Below, piece after piece: positions 21,106-33,521 of a DNA stretch of 64,000 nt (the stretch's first letter is position 1; each line of letters opens with the position of its first letter). Source of the stretch: Rutidosis leptorrhynchoides (taxonomy: Eukaryota; Streptophyta; Magnoliopsida; Asterales; Asteraceae); NCBI RefSeq assembly GCF_046630445.1, contig NC_092334.1, forward strand, positions 101,999,501-102,063,500. Direction: 5' to 3'. The notes beneath the pieces were generated by a model, which was not told the DNA's origin, ran no database searches, and saw nothing but the letters and a program-made list of their open reading frames with translations. The position numbers and the translations under genes are program-made.

Positions 21106-24100
21106 TAATAGTGTTGTTCTTTCATGGATACTTGGATCAATTTCTGATGAGCTTTATTTTGGTCAAATTTTTTCTACTAATGCTACTCATGTATGGAATG
21201 AATTAAAAGAAACTTACAACAAGATAGATGGTTCAATCATTTATAATATTCATCATAAGATAAATTCTATCAAACAAAATGAAAACAGTTTATCTGATTA
21301 TTATCACAGTTTGAATAGTTTATGGAAACAATATGACTGTATGATAACTGGTCCTGCTTGTACTTGTGGTAATGTTTGTAATTGTCCTGCTGGTGAGTTT
21401 GTTAAGGAACAAAATAAGGTTCAAAAGCTAATGCAATTTTTAATGGGTTTAAATGATTGCTATATGTGTGTTAGAAGTAATATTTTGTTGAGGGATCCCT
21501 TGCCTGATGTGAAAAGTGCTTATGCTATTTTGTCTAGGGAAGAATCACATAGAAATATAAATCTAAAAGAAAATGTGATTACTAAACCTCAAACATCTGC
21601 TTTTATTGCTCAAACTTCTAACAAAGATATGAATTCTAATAATAGCAGTTCAAGATTTAATAATGGAAGAGGACCAAATCAGAATCTAAAATGTAAAAAA
21701 TGCAATAAACTTGGTCATGCCATTGATAGATGTTTTGAAATTGTTGGATATCCTTCTGGATATAAGAGAAACTTTAATAATAATAATAACAGCTATAAGC
21801 TAAATGAAGGATATCAATCTCAAAACAATTTTAAAAGTGTTTCTAACAATACTACAGCTTCTAAAGAAGCTAGTACAAGTTCTTCTCCTCTTTTTTTCTC
21901 AAATGAACAGATGATGAAGCTTTTAAGCCTTATAAATGAAACACCTGAATCTAGTACTCAGTCTAATATGGCAGGTACTTTCTTTAATTGCAGTGTAAAG
22001 TTTAATGCAAAATTTAATAAATACTTTAATGCTCTTAATTCTCAATCTGAAAATGTTTTTAAGGGTTGGGTTATTGATTCTGGTGCTAATCAACACATGA
22101 CACTTTTTGAAAAAGGCTTATTCAATTTGGTAAATGTTTCTAACTTAAAGCTAACTGTTGGACATCTAAATGGTACTCAAGCATTAATTAAAGTATTGGA
22201 AACTTAAAAATTAATGATCATATCACACTTTTTGATGTTCTTGTTGTGCCTGAATATTGTGTTAGCTTAATGTCTGTATACAAATTATCAAAAGATAATA
22301 AATTAAGTGTTAGATTTGATGATAAAAGATGTTATATTCAGGATTTGAAGGACTTGAAAATAAAAGGGATTGGTAAACAGGATGGTGGATTATATGTTTT
22401 TGATGATACTCATGATTGTTCTTTTACTGCTAATAATTGTGTGAGTAATTGTTATGCATATTGTAAATTATGGCATGCTAGGTTAGGTCATCTTTCAGAT
22501 CAAGTTCTTAATGTTCTTAAAAATAAACTTTCTTTAAAAGGAGATTTTAATACTGAACCTTGTGAAATCTGCCATAAGGCTAAACAAACTAGACTACCTT
22601 TTCCATTAAGTGAACAAAAAACCAAAAGTCTTGGTGATTTAATTCATTTAGATCTGTGGGGTCCTTTCAAAATTCAAAGTAAAGAAGGTTTCAAGTATTT
22701 CTTAACTGTTGTTGATGATTAATCTAGAGCTGTTTGGATTTATATGCTTAAAAGTAAAGAGAATGTGTATGACAATGTGTTCAGTTTTGTTCAGCTAATT
22801 GAAAATCAATTTTCAAAGAAAGTTAAGATCATAAGATCTGATAATGGTACTGAATTTCTGAATAATAAAATGGCTGATTTTATTAAAACAAAAGGTATTA
22901 TTCATCAGACTACTTGTGCATACACACCTCAACAAAATGGTATTGTTGAAAGGAAACATAGGCACTTGTTAAATGTTGTAAGAGCCTTAATGTTTCAGGG
23001 AGGATTACCTTTAAATATGTGGTCTGATTGTGTGCTAACTGCTTGCTATTTGATTAATAGGACTCCCACTGCTGTGCTGAATGGAAAATCTTCTTATGAA
23101 CTTGTTTTTAAAACTGAACCTAACCTCTCTTATATTAAGTGCTTTGGTTGCTTGTGTTTTTCTACTGTTCTTAATCCTTCTGATAAATTTAGTAGCAGAT
23201 CTGTTAAAAGTGTTTTGATTGGTTTTTCCAGTGTAAAAAAGGGTTATAAACTTTACAGTTTGGAGGATAAAAGTGTTTTCTTTTCTAGAGATGTGAAATT
23301 TTATGAAACTATTTTTCCTTTAAAAAAGAAAATTTCTGTTGATGAACAAAATGACATTGATTTACAAAAGACAAATTTCTTTGATAAAATGTTTTTAAGC
23401 ACCAATGACACTTCAAGTCCCTATGATGAAGATAGGTCTAATAGTGATGGTGATGGCAGTAGTGATTATGTTCATAATCAAGAACACAATTCTGCTGCAA
23501 CTCATGTTGATGGCAGTAGTGATAATGCTAATGAGCATAGTCCTACAGCAACTCATGATAGTGAACAAAATTCTCATTCTGAGGGCAATTCTCATGTTTT
23601 ACAAAACACTAATTCTTCTGATAACCTAAGGAGATATACCAGAAGCACAGTATTTCCTAAGAAGTTTGATGATTTTGTTGTTGATGATAAAGTTAAATAT
23701 AGTATTAATAGAGTTGTAAATTACTCTAATCTGAATTCAGAGAATTTGTGCTTTGTTTCTAATTTGAATAAAAGTTTTGAACCTAAAAATTATGAAGAAG
23801 CTGTTAAAGATAAAAATTGGGTTGAAGCCATGAATACTGAGATTGAAGCTCTTAATAGAAATAATATATGGATTATTACTGATCTTCCACCTGATAGAAA
23901 GCCTGTTGGTAATAAATGGGTGTATAGAATCAAGTATAAATCTGATGGTGAGATTGAGAGATATAAAGCTAGACTTGTTGCAAAAGGATATAATCAAAAG
24001 GAAGGAATAGATTATGATGAAACCTTTTCTCATGTTGTTAAACATGTTACTGTTAGGTGTTTAATAACTATTGTTGTGCAAAATGTTTGGCCTCTTTTTC

Positions 24101-25176
24101 AACTTGATATCAATAATGCTTTTCTTTATGGTGATTTAAATGAAGAAGTTTACATGACATTGCCTCAAGGCTATTATTCTGACTCTGATAGAACGAATAA
24201 AGTGTGTAAATTAACAAAATCTCTTTATGGATTAAAACAAGCACCAAGACAATGGAATGAAAAATTAAATGCTGCTTTGGTTGAAAATGGTTTTGTTCAA
24301 AGTAAAAGTGATTATTCTTTATATGTGAAAGATTGTGATAATGTGTTTATCGCTGTACTTGTTTATATTGATAATATTGTTATTACTGGAAATAATCTGA
24401 CTGAAATTGATAATTTCAAAACTTTTTTGAAGTCTAAATTCATGATAAAGGACTTGGGAAATTAAAATATTTTCTTGGTATTGAAATTTTAAAAACAAAT
24501 CAAGGTGTTTGTTTGTCACAAAGAAAGTATTGCTTAGAACTTCTAAATGACTATGGTTATTTAGGAGTTAAACCAATTGGTACTCCAATTGAATCAAACT
24601 TGTGTGTTGCTTGTGAACCAAGTGATAAGGATTTATTGATTTCTAATATAACAGAATATCAAAAGTTAGTTGGAAGGTTGATTTATTTGACCTTAACCAG
24701 ACCTGACATATCTTTTGCTGTTCATGTTCTTAGTCAATATATGCATGCTCCATTGCAATCTCATTTGAATCTTGTATTTAGAGTTCTTAGATATCTTAAG
24801 AACTCCCCTGGAAAGGGTATACATTTGATGAAGGGCAATGGTTTTTCTCTGTATGCATATTCTGATTCAGACTGGGGAAAATGTAAATTAGATAGAAAGT
24901 CTGTCACTGGTTATATTGTTTTCTTTTGTGGATCCTTAATCTATTGGAAAAGTAAAAAACAAGCAGCAGTTTCTAGGTCCTCTGCTGAGGCAGAATATAG
25001 AGCAATGGGTTCAGCTGCTTGTGAAATTATTTGGTTGAAAAATTTACTTTCAGATCTGAATATTACTGTTAAATTACGTATTGAGCTATACTGTGATAAT
25101 AATTCAGCTATGCAGATTGCTTCTAATCCTGTATTTCATGAGAGAACCAAACATTTAGATATTGATATGCACTTTA

Positions 25177-25592
25177 GACCACTCTCAACAATAACATACT
25201 TCTTTAAAAAGACCGACTGCCACATCAGCACTATCTCAATATTTCTTAAAAAGACTGAAAAAGACAAATCACTACCAACTATAACATACTTAAGTAAAAT
25301 ACTGGACCCACCATTAGATAAAACTTATATTAAAATACTTGACCCACACAAAAACACACAGATTATGTTTACCATATATTAATTCATGGAGTGAAAGTTC
25401 CATGGACCCATCAAATATTAATTCCTACCTTGAAAAATAGATTGGCCCCACATATTCAAGTGTCCTCCTCTGTCTTAATTGAGACGAAATTTGTAACTTT
25501 CTAAAAAAGGACGTGAATGACGATACAATACCTATGTCGTCTTTTGAGTTTGAAAAATGACATAGCAAATGACGGTAGCGTTGGCAGTGGTC
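25177..25592. mobile_element. Tourist/PIF-Harbinger-like MITE in the copia RNase H region
   Basis: A 416-bp insertion interrupts the conserved stretch DIDMHF/IRDKVC. It is flanked by TTA on both sides (25174-25176, 25593-25595), the Harbinger target duplication. Its ends are imperfect inverted repeats: GACCACTCTCAAC at the left and, reversed, GACCACTGCCAAC at the right. Removing it with one TTA joins the RNase H frame exactly. It lacks a transposase. Confidence 0.8.
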
Positions 25593-25744
25593 TTATAAGA
25601 GATAAAGTTTGTACATGTGTTATCAAAACTTTAAGAATTAACTCTGGAAATCAGCTGGATGATGTTTTAACCAAAGGACTTGGTATCAAACAACATAATT
25701 TTCTTTTAAAAGGGTTGGGACTTATTGATTTGTTCAAAAATAAG

Positions 25745-25756
25745 TTTGAGGGGGAA
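25745..25756 (+). other. Polypurine tract of the copia element
   Basis: TTTGAGGGGGAA directly precedes the TGTTATAATT start of the 3' LTR. Confidence 0.8.
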
Positions 25757-26284
25757 TGTTATAATTTATAAATAGTTCAAGCTTATTTTTGATTCTTATT
25801 TAAAATTGTTCTTATTCTTTGGTTCTAGTGTTTGCAGAGTAATGCTTGTTATTCTGGAAGGATTGGCATTGCTGGATTTCTTAAAGTGAAGGACTAAAGT
25901 TGTTAAGTTATTGAAGTTTAATGTTGGAATCAAGTTGGAGGACCTTTCTGCACTTCTTAGAAGATTAAAGGACTACTTGGGGACCAAGTTATTTTGATGC
26001 TTATATCTGGTTTTAGGGTTTCAGTTGTATCCATCGTTTTCTCAATCATTCATTCTCAAATTTGTGGTTTTCTCTCAAAACACACAATATCTGAAACCCT
26101 AATCATCTTCATCAGATCGATAGAGTGCTTCGGTTATTCATTTAATCAATCACTTATAGTGATTGTAATTTTGATATTTGCTGTTCAAGAGATTTTTAGT
26201 CTATTTGATTTTATTATCATCAAAGTTAAGATTGTAATTTTGAAGATTGAAGTATTTTGTAATCGAATCTGATATATTTTAGCA
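25757..26284 (+). repeat. 3' LTR of the copia element at 6442-26284
   Basis: It starts TGTTATAATT, ends ATATTTTAGCA and is followed by the target duplication AAAAA. It is a close match to 6442-6975. Confidence 0.92.
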
Positions 26285-27727
26285 AAAAATTTGATTAGAT
26301 ACTTGAATCCTTTTATCTACTTTTGTAACTGTTTCAAGATAGCCTAGTAGTTGAGATCTCAGGTTTTAACTTCATTAGCAACATATCTTGTAATTTAGAA
26401 GAAAGAGTCCGGAATCTTGTATATTTACATGTTTATAAAAGCACCTCTCATTTTCGGTTTCTATTTCAAGGTCGAAAATAGACCTTGAAATTGATTAAAG
26501 TGGGGTCGGTGTCAATTTAAAGGTCGAATATGACGTGAACAAATAAGAAAATAGAATTACTTTTAAAAAAACAAAAAAAAAAAACAAAAATTAAACCCAC
26601 CAACTCTTGCTAGACTTCGAAAACCGACGGTGAGATTGACGCTAGCCCGGCGGCGACGAAGAGCGACGACGGATGCCGAGGGCTCGAATTTATATGATTT
26701 TTGTACAAGAAAATAGTCACATACAAAAATGGACCTAAGTTGGGACCGAGACTATTTGTCCCAGTTGACTATTCATTTTTCTAGTTTAATTTCTAAAATT
26801 AAGTTGATCTATTCCTCGGTTAATTTAACGAAACTGATTATCCGATTTCAGTTATTTCATTTAAAGTTGCAGTATGATATTCAAACACCTAAAAAGGTAC
26901 CAACTTTCTCAGCCAATAAAAGCAATAAAATGTTAATTGGTGAAATTGGGAGTTGGGAGCCTTTACAAAATAATGTCCCCAAAACACTTAACTTTTTACT
27001 TTTCTTTATTATAAAGAATATAAAATAAATAAATAAAATACAAAATTAAGATAATAAAAATGACCCACTGTCCAAATATATTAGTGAATATACTTTTTTT
27101 TTCGGGTTCGATGTTATTGCCGGCGTTGTTGACTTAGTTGACTTCGGTAAATAGGCCTCGGGTTAGGTGTTCTTGGGTTGCCCGGTGATTGGTTTGGATT
27201 TGCGGTTTCTGAGGAGAGCTGTTGCGAGGTTGAATTCGGGATCGAGTTTATGTGTTTATGTTTTAGGCTTAGGTTTGGTGGGTTGTCTTTGTTTGACTTT
27301 TCAGTTGTAATTCATATATTGCTTAAGTGTCGTTCATATTGTTTAGAACGAACATAGTTTCTCTAGAGATCGTTATGATCTGTTTAATGCTGTACCACCG
27401 GAACCTCAGTTCTTTTATATATATATATACATATTAATATTTTTGAAAAAAAAATAAAAATTAGTGAATATACTTATATATAAAAATATATTTAAAATAT
27501 AAATTTAATAGATCCAGAGAGAGTTGAATCTTGAAGTCTCCGAGTTTGTTTGAAACTGACAAACAAGTCTTGACCAGATTTTAGGATCAATATTCCTTGC
27601 AATCTGGATGATCAAACAAACACGCAACCTAAATCCTAAATCAGATGATCCAAAATTAATATATCATACAGTAGCATTTAAAAATCTAAATACTTAAGAT
27701 AAAAAAAGAAAAAAAAAAAAAAAAAAG
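26285..27727. other. Intergenic region upstream of the intact AAP gene
   Basis: I find no supported gene. Inverted repeat ATTTCAAGGTC/GACCTTGAAAT lies at 26463-26491. The T/G-rich stretch 27100-27430 (ending CCGGAACCTCAGTTCTTTTATATA) has the style of a LINE 3' end on +; this is weak. The final ~250 bp, AT-rich with a poly-A run at about 27700-27726, precede the AAP start codon and should contain its promoter and 5' leader. I could not pick a TATA box with confidence among many AT runs. Confidence 0.4.
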
Positions 27728-30020
27728 ATGATGATTAGAGGAGATGATTATCAACAGGAAGAAGAAGAAGAAACTCCAATGTTGCAGTTATCTCCATTTA
27801 AGCACACTGGTTTGATCTTTAAATAACTTATTAATTTTCTGTTTCTTTTATGCTACTAATTACTAACTCTGCATAACTCACTTTAATCCATAACATGGAT
27901 ATATTCCTTTTTTAATTTAATAGACATAGCAGTTGAAAATGAACTACTTCCTGAAGTTTGTACAACTAATGATCATGCAAACATAATAAGAACAGGTGAA
28001 TCTTGATTCCATTTTATGTTCTTTTAATTCATTTTAGATGATGTCAATCAACCTTTTATACGCGGTCTAACCAGATTAATCTGTTCAGGTTATTAGGAGA
28101 CCGAGTATTTTTTTAGTTCCATGACCGTTTCTAAATATGAATATGAGATCATTTTATTTTTCTTTCTTTTTGAGTCAGGCACACTATGGACTACAGTTGC
28201 TCATATTATAACTGCTGTGATTGGATCCGGTGTGCTTTCTCTCGCGTGGAGCGTGACACAATTAGGCTGGATCGGTGGGCCCGTTGCTTTATTTTTCTTT
28301 GCAGCAGTAACATACGTGTCTTCGTCTCTCTTATCAGATTGTTACAGGTCTCCTGATCCTGTTACTGGCACTAGAAATCAATCTTACACAGATGCAGTTA
28401 GAGTTATCTTAGGTGAAAAACAGGCATTATTATGCGGTTTTCTTCAGTTTTGGAACTTTTATGGGACCGGTGTTGCTTATGTTGTTACAACCGCAACTTG
28501 TATGAGGTGTCGCTTCTTAGATAAATCTTTCGACTAATAAATGATATGATCTTTGAATATCATGAATTAACGTTGCGTGCATTGATATCAGTGCAATTCA
28601 GAAATCAAATTGCTATCATAAAGAAGGGCATGAGGCTTCTTGCAAATATGAGGGGAATATTTATATGTTTTGGTTTGGAGTCATACAAATTGTTATGTCA
28701 CAAATACCAGATTTTCATAGCATGATGTGGGTATCTATTGTTGCTGCAATTATGTCGTTTTGTTACTCTTCAATTGGGTTTGGACTCGGTATAGCTAAAG
28801 TAATCGGTATGTAAATCGTTAAACACAATTTAAACAGTTCTGTAACATATTAGTTTTTTAAATAAAAATGTGAAAATGCAGATAATGGTAAAGTAGATGG
28901 AAGCATCTATGGAGTCACAGCTGTTAACGCGCCTGTGAAACTATGGTTAACGTTTCAAGCGATTGGTGATGTGGCGTTTGCTTATCCGTATTCTTTAGTT
29001 TTTCTTGAAATACAGGTTCGTACTGGAAACAACTGCTTTGATGATGGACGAATCGGCTGTGCATACTGATAAGTGTAACGATATGTTTTTTTTTTCTTCA
29101 TGTGTTTTGTTAAGGATACTTTAAAGTCACCTCCGTCGGAAAACAAAATTATGAAAAAGGCTTCAGTTATTGCTATCGTAGTAACCACCTTCTTCTATCT
29201 CGGGTGCGGTTGCTTCGGATACGCAGCTTTCGGAGAGAATACGCCGGGAAACCTCTTGACGGGATTCGGGTTTTACGAGCCGTATTGGCTCATCGACTTC
29301 GCTAATGCTTGCATTATTTTACATCTAATTGGAGGATATCAGGTAAACACTAAACACTCCATACTTCATTTTAAACTCTACAGTTTGACTTTTTGGTCAA
29401 ATTGATGACTTTTCGTATCAAAATTGAAACGCGTACCATTTAAACGTTCGATACCTAATTTTTAACTTACGTGTCATTTGATGCATACTCTCATCTAGCT
29501 ATCAAGGTTTTCTCGAAGAATGAATGAAGTAACGAAAACTTGATTTTTTGTAATTTGACCTTAAAAGTCAAAACTTTCTGTTAACATAAGCATTGTTTTC
29601 TTTGTTGGGTAACAAAAGCTATACAGTCAACCTGTATATGCATATGCAGAAAGATGGCTAACTGAGAAGTTCCCGAACAATGTACTAGTGACGAAAATTT
29701 GCGTGTTAAAGCTGCCGTTGTTGCCGGATTTCGATCTGAATCTATTCAGGTTATGTTTCAGAACGACATACGTTGTGTCAACGACTGCAGTGGCTATGGT
29801 GTTCCCATATTTCAACGAAATCTTGGGTCTATTGGGGGCTTTAAATCTATGGCCATTAGCAATATATTTCCCAGTCGAAATGTACATATTACAAAGAAAG
29901 GTGCAAACTTGGAGCAAAAAATGGGTTGTTTTACAAATTTTCAGCAGTGTTTTAATGGTGTTATCGGCAATGGCTTTGATGGGGTCCGTTGCGGGGCTCA
30001 TAGATGCAAAGATGAGCTAA
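27728..30020 (+). CDS. AAP: Amino acid permease (AAP family), seven exons, 486 aa
   Basis: Exons are 27728-27809, 27924-27995, 28179-28506, 28592-28806, 28882-29015, 29115-29342 and 29619-30020, all GT-AG; they join in phase to 486 codons plus TAA, the usual AAP length. AAP proteins import amino acids with protons across the plasma membrane. After a ~50-residue cytosolic acidic N-terminus (EEEEE) comes the Aa_trans domain: TLWTTVAHIITAVIGSGVLS, LAWSVTQLGWIGGP, CYRSPDPVTGTRN, FWNFYGTGVAYVV, QIPDFHSMMW, FAYPYSLVFLEIQ, FFYLGCGCFGYAAFG, GFGFYEPYW and LWPLAIYFPVEMY. It ends DAKMS. I chose the ATG at 27728 because it gives a typical N-terminus and follows an A-rich leader; a second Met is at codon 2. 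A truncated paralogue lies 22 kb upstream on the same strand. The gene converges with PA200, whose stop is 240 bp away. The exact AAP subtype cannot be assigned. Confidence 0.93.
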
Positions 30021-30260
30021 TGAACCACCATGAACCAACAATCATGTATTTACAGACGGTCTCAGATTCTTTGGCTCGAGATATGGAGAATATGTTAAAT
30101 TCATTTGCAGAAAGAAATGCAACGGATTATCAAGAAAAATGTATAGTCTACATATATCGAGAAAATAAATACAATTACTATCCGACTACGTATCGAATTT
30201 ACTTGTAGTGTTCTCCTATTTTGTTCCATAATCTTAATTGGGTTTACAATATAATATAAA

Positions 30261-32726
30261 TTAAGCGAAATAAGACGATGATGATGATGTATCCGCTAAC
30301 ACCTACAAGTATAAACAAGAATTTTAGAAAATATATGAAATTTAAGCAAGTTTTTTTGACAGAAAAATAATTACGTATAATTTACCTCAAGTTGTTCTTC
30401 AGTGAAACAATCCTTCTGAACGCTCCAAGTATCCGCATGGGTCCGGCGAAACTCGGCAACTGCTTTTGTAACAGTTGACTTGACAGGTGACGGCTCGCTG
30501 ACAAAGCGCGCCAATAAGGTCGCATGCTCAGGTAACCAACTAAAACAAACATAAAAAAAGTTAACAACATTGCTCTTAATTATTAAATTTATAAAAACTA
30601 TAAGGTATAATTAATAAAAGGAACTACAAACGAGTAACGTACCTGGGCATATCATATGGAACTGACAACACACAGGCAGCCAGAGCAAGAACACGGCCAT
30701 GTAGGGAAGCAACGGAAGGACCCCCACTTGAGCTTCTGCAGTTTCCAAAAACAAATGGTACTCGGTATATTATATACGATAAGTTTTCTAAGGCCACAGT
30801 CATAATAATATAATATAATAGATAATAAATAAAGGATATTCAAAAATTTAATGCTAAGACCTCTGTCTTCGTCTCTTTTGAAGCTTCATAGCCTCACTGT
30901 AAGCTCTATCACGAAAATCTTTTGATAGCTCTCCATCGTCACCCTTCATTAAACCAGCTAAAACTGCTGCTGCATGCTCCCGTACCTGTACCGAAAATCA
31001 CAAATATCGATAACATCATACGAAAATGAGATGTAACTAGATTGGGATGCTAACACATAAAATTATAAGGTAAACTTGCCTCCACTTGGTTATCTGTAAG
31101 TAGCTTCTCAACTGTTGTCCAGATTTTCTGTTTCTCATCAATCGAGAGGATGAAGGTGTGCCTGTAAGAAACGACAATTAATATATAATTCAAAAAAATT
31201 AATAATAAGCACTTAACGAAGTAACAAATGTCAAATAAATATTGTATAATTCATGTAAAAGATTGTAGATTGTTATAACGGTTGCCTACCTATACATAAA
31301 GCTGCGGAGGAAGGTTAACGTTGCAGATCTTGTCCGCCAGTTGGGATCTTCTGCTGATGATAGAAGTATTGATACCGCCTTTCTGAGATGAGCTTCTGGA
31401 AATATCCTCCATTTTAATAACTCAAAAGCCGCTTTGGCCAGTATCGACAAATCTTTATTGGATGTTTCCTTCAGAACAACAATAGCAACAAATCAATTGT
31501 GACAAATACCAAATATTACTTGATTGTCTATCAAATTATTGTATACCATATATCATATCATATATAATACATAAAATATATATACAATGTTGGAAAAGTC
31601 GTGAGACGGAGTCGGTCGGAAGTTTGAAACGGACTAGTCGGTCGAGTCGGAGTCTACTCGGACGTTGACTAACAAATATTTCAAACAAATTTTTGACCTA
31701 ACTTTGACCAACCTTGAGTTTGACCGATCCAGACCCACCCGACTTTGACTAACTTTGACTTACTTTGACCTGACCCTTTTTAGGCTGACCGATTAATAAG
31801 ACGTTTTTAGGCGAAAAGGGACAGGCTAGTCACCAAACCGACTAGCAAGCCGACTAATCAGCCGAGACGGCCGCCGTTTACAACACTGTATATATATATA
31901 AACACCAGGCATTACTTATATATATGCATACATGTAATAAATATTTACACACCTGCAAGGAGATCACGGGGTAAAGGAACCCCACAAGAACATCCAGCAG
32001 GAACGCAGATCTCCCAGACTTCATTAACGAGATAATGAAATGAAACAACTACACAAAAAGAAATCAAATTTAATACGTCTAGATAAAATTATACGAGTTA
32101 CGATTAAGCAGAACACAAATCCACTAATAAATACCGTTTCCATCCATTGAACATCATCCGATGAGTTGCTATCCGACCCAGAAACTGTGCTCGTTTCTGC
32201 TAGATTCTCCAAATTTTCAGAAGGATTGGCATTTTGAATTGCCACCACGACTTCAGATGCTCGTTCGGGTAAATACAAATTCCAATTATCCCCATGTTTT
32301 CCGGTAACTATATTCTTCCCATTCTCGATTAAATAATCTTTATTGATGGATTCATGTAATCGAATATTAGAACACAACACAGAGAGTGCAATAGCTATTG
32401 CTTCCCTAACCTGTTGACATACAGCTTATATTAGCACGAAAATAACCCTATTAAATGTTTAAATAAACAGAATTTTGGTGGCTATTAACCCGTTTAACCT
32501 ACTTGACTTATTTCCATTTTAGCCAAGATTGCACATTTTAGATAAAAAGGAACAAAAATCGATCCATTCATATGTAAACTAGTAGTTTATAACCCCCAAC
32601 ATCGCAGATTAATAGCAATAATTAATATTCTGAAATTAATAAGTACTCCCTCCGTCCCATATTAATAGTCCCCAGAATATCATCATTACATTGTACTTTT
32701 TCTGACAGTTTTACCACTTTACCTGT

Positions 32727-32786
<60 letters not shown>

Positions 32787-33465
32787 GCAGGATCAATGGG
32801 GAAGTAACCAATCGGGGGAAGCAAAAAATTTTTTATTTTGCGTTTTTTTTGAATTTTTTTTTTCCGGAATCAAGATCACACGAAAATATGAACATTTAGA
32901 AGAGACACTTCGTGATGAATGTTATTATTTAGGCGGGAAAACGATCGACAAAAATAACATTCAAGATAATATTGTTCGTGAAAAATATGAACGTTTTTTT
33001 TTCATGTTTTGTGAAGTAAAATTTAGCCCGATTTAGAGTTTAGGGTTTATGGTTTGGTGTTTTGGGTTTATTCCATAAACCCAAAACACCAAACCCTAAA
33101 CCCTAAACCCTAAACTCTAAACCGTTCATGTTAAAAACTCAATCTAAATCCTAAATCTAAACCCTAAATCTAAACCCTAAACCCTAAATTTCTAAACCCT
33201 AATATCTAAACGCTATAAACCCTAATATCTAAACCCCAATAGCTAAAACCTCAAAATACGCTCGAAAAACACGATAATTGTTATATATTACTTCTTCGAG
33301 CGTTTTCCCGCCAAAATAAAAACATTTATCACAAAGTGTCTCTACTAAATGTTCATATTTTCATCTCATCTATAATGTTCGTGAACAAAGTTTTTTCAAA
33401 AAACGAAAAAAAAAAATAAAAAATTTGCTTCCCCCGATTGGTTACTTCCCTCTTGATCCTACCCC

Positions 33466-33521
<56 letters not shown>

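Larger units (their letters stand above)
7424..25769 (+). pseudogene. Copia gag-pol polyprotein, interrupted and degenerate
   Basis: Gag starts with MAEQGAITLINK at 7424, is cut at 7676 and resumes at 21111. The rest shows a CCHC knuckle (CKKCNKLGHAIDRC, near 21690), protease (VIDSGANQHM, near 22070), the pre-integrase motif LWHARLGH, integrase (LIHLDLWGPF, IIRSDNGTEF), RT (RYKARLVAKG, SLYGLKQAPR) and RNase H (SDSDWGKCKLDRKSVTGY). Breaks seen: a frameshift near 22190-22205, stop TAA at 22720-22722, a frameshift near 24460, and the MITE in the RNase H region, after which the frame resumes as IRDKVCTCVIKTL. The RT catalytic box reads YIDN rather than YVDD, so one catalytic Asp is lost. The element is therefore not autonomous now. 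Confidence 0.92.
6442..26284 (+). mobile_element. Ty1/copia retrotransposon carrying two nested insertions
   Basis: Two LTRs (6442-6975, 534 bp; 25757-26284, 528 bp) start TGTTA and end TAGCA. The element is bounded by the target duplication AAAAA (6437-6441 and 26285-26289). PBS TGGTATCAGAGTG follows the left LTR and the polypurine tract TTTGAGGGGGAA precedes the right one. By eye the LTRs differ by about six substitutions and a 6-bp tandem indel (CATCTT). Taking out the gypsy element (7677-21105 plus one TAATA) and the MITE (25177-25592 plus one TTA) leaves a copia element of about 6 kb. It lies between the two AAP loci. Confidence 0.95.

Noticed and set aside
26729-27028. 99-codon plus-strand open frame
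   Set aside because: Composition is AT-driven, there is no recognisable motif, and it lies in repeat-like intergenic DNA.
29699-30208. 169-codon open frame overlapping the last AAP exon
   Set aside because: It is a shifted frame of the same exon; the AAP frame there has the family motifs and a proper stop at 30020.
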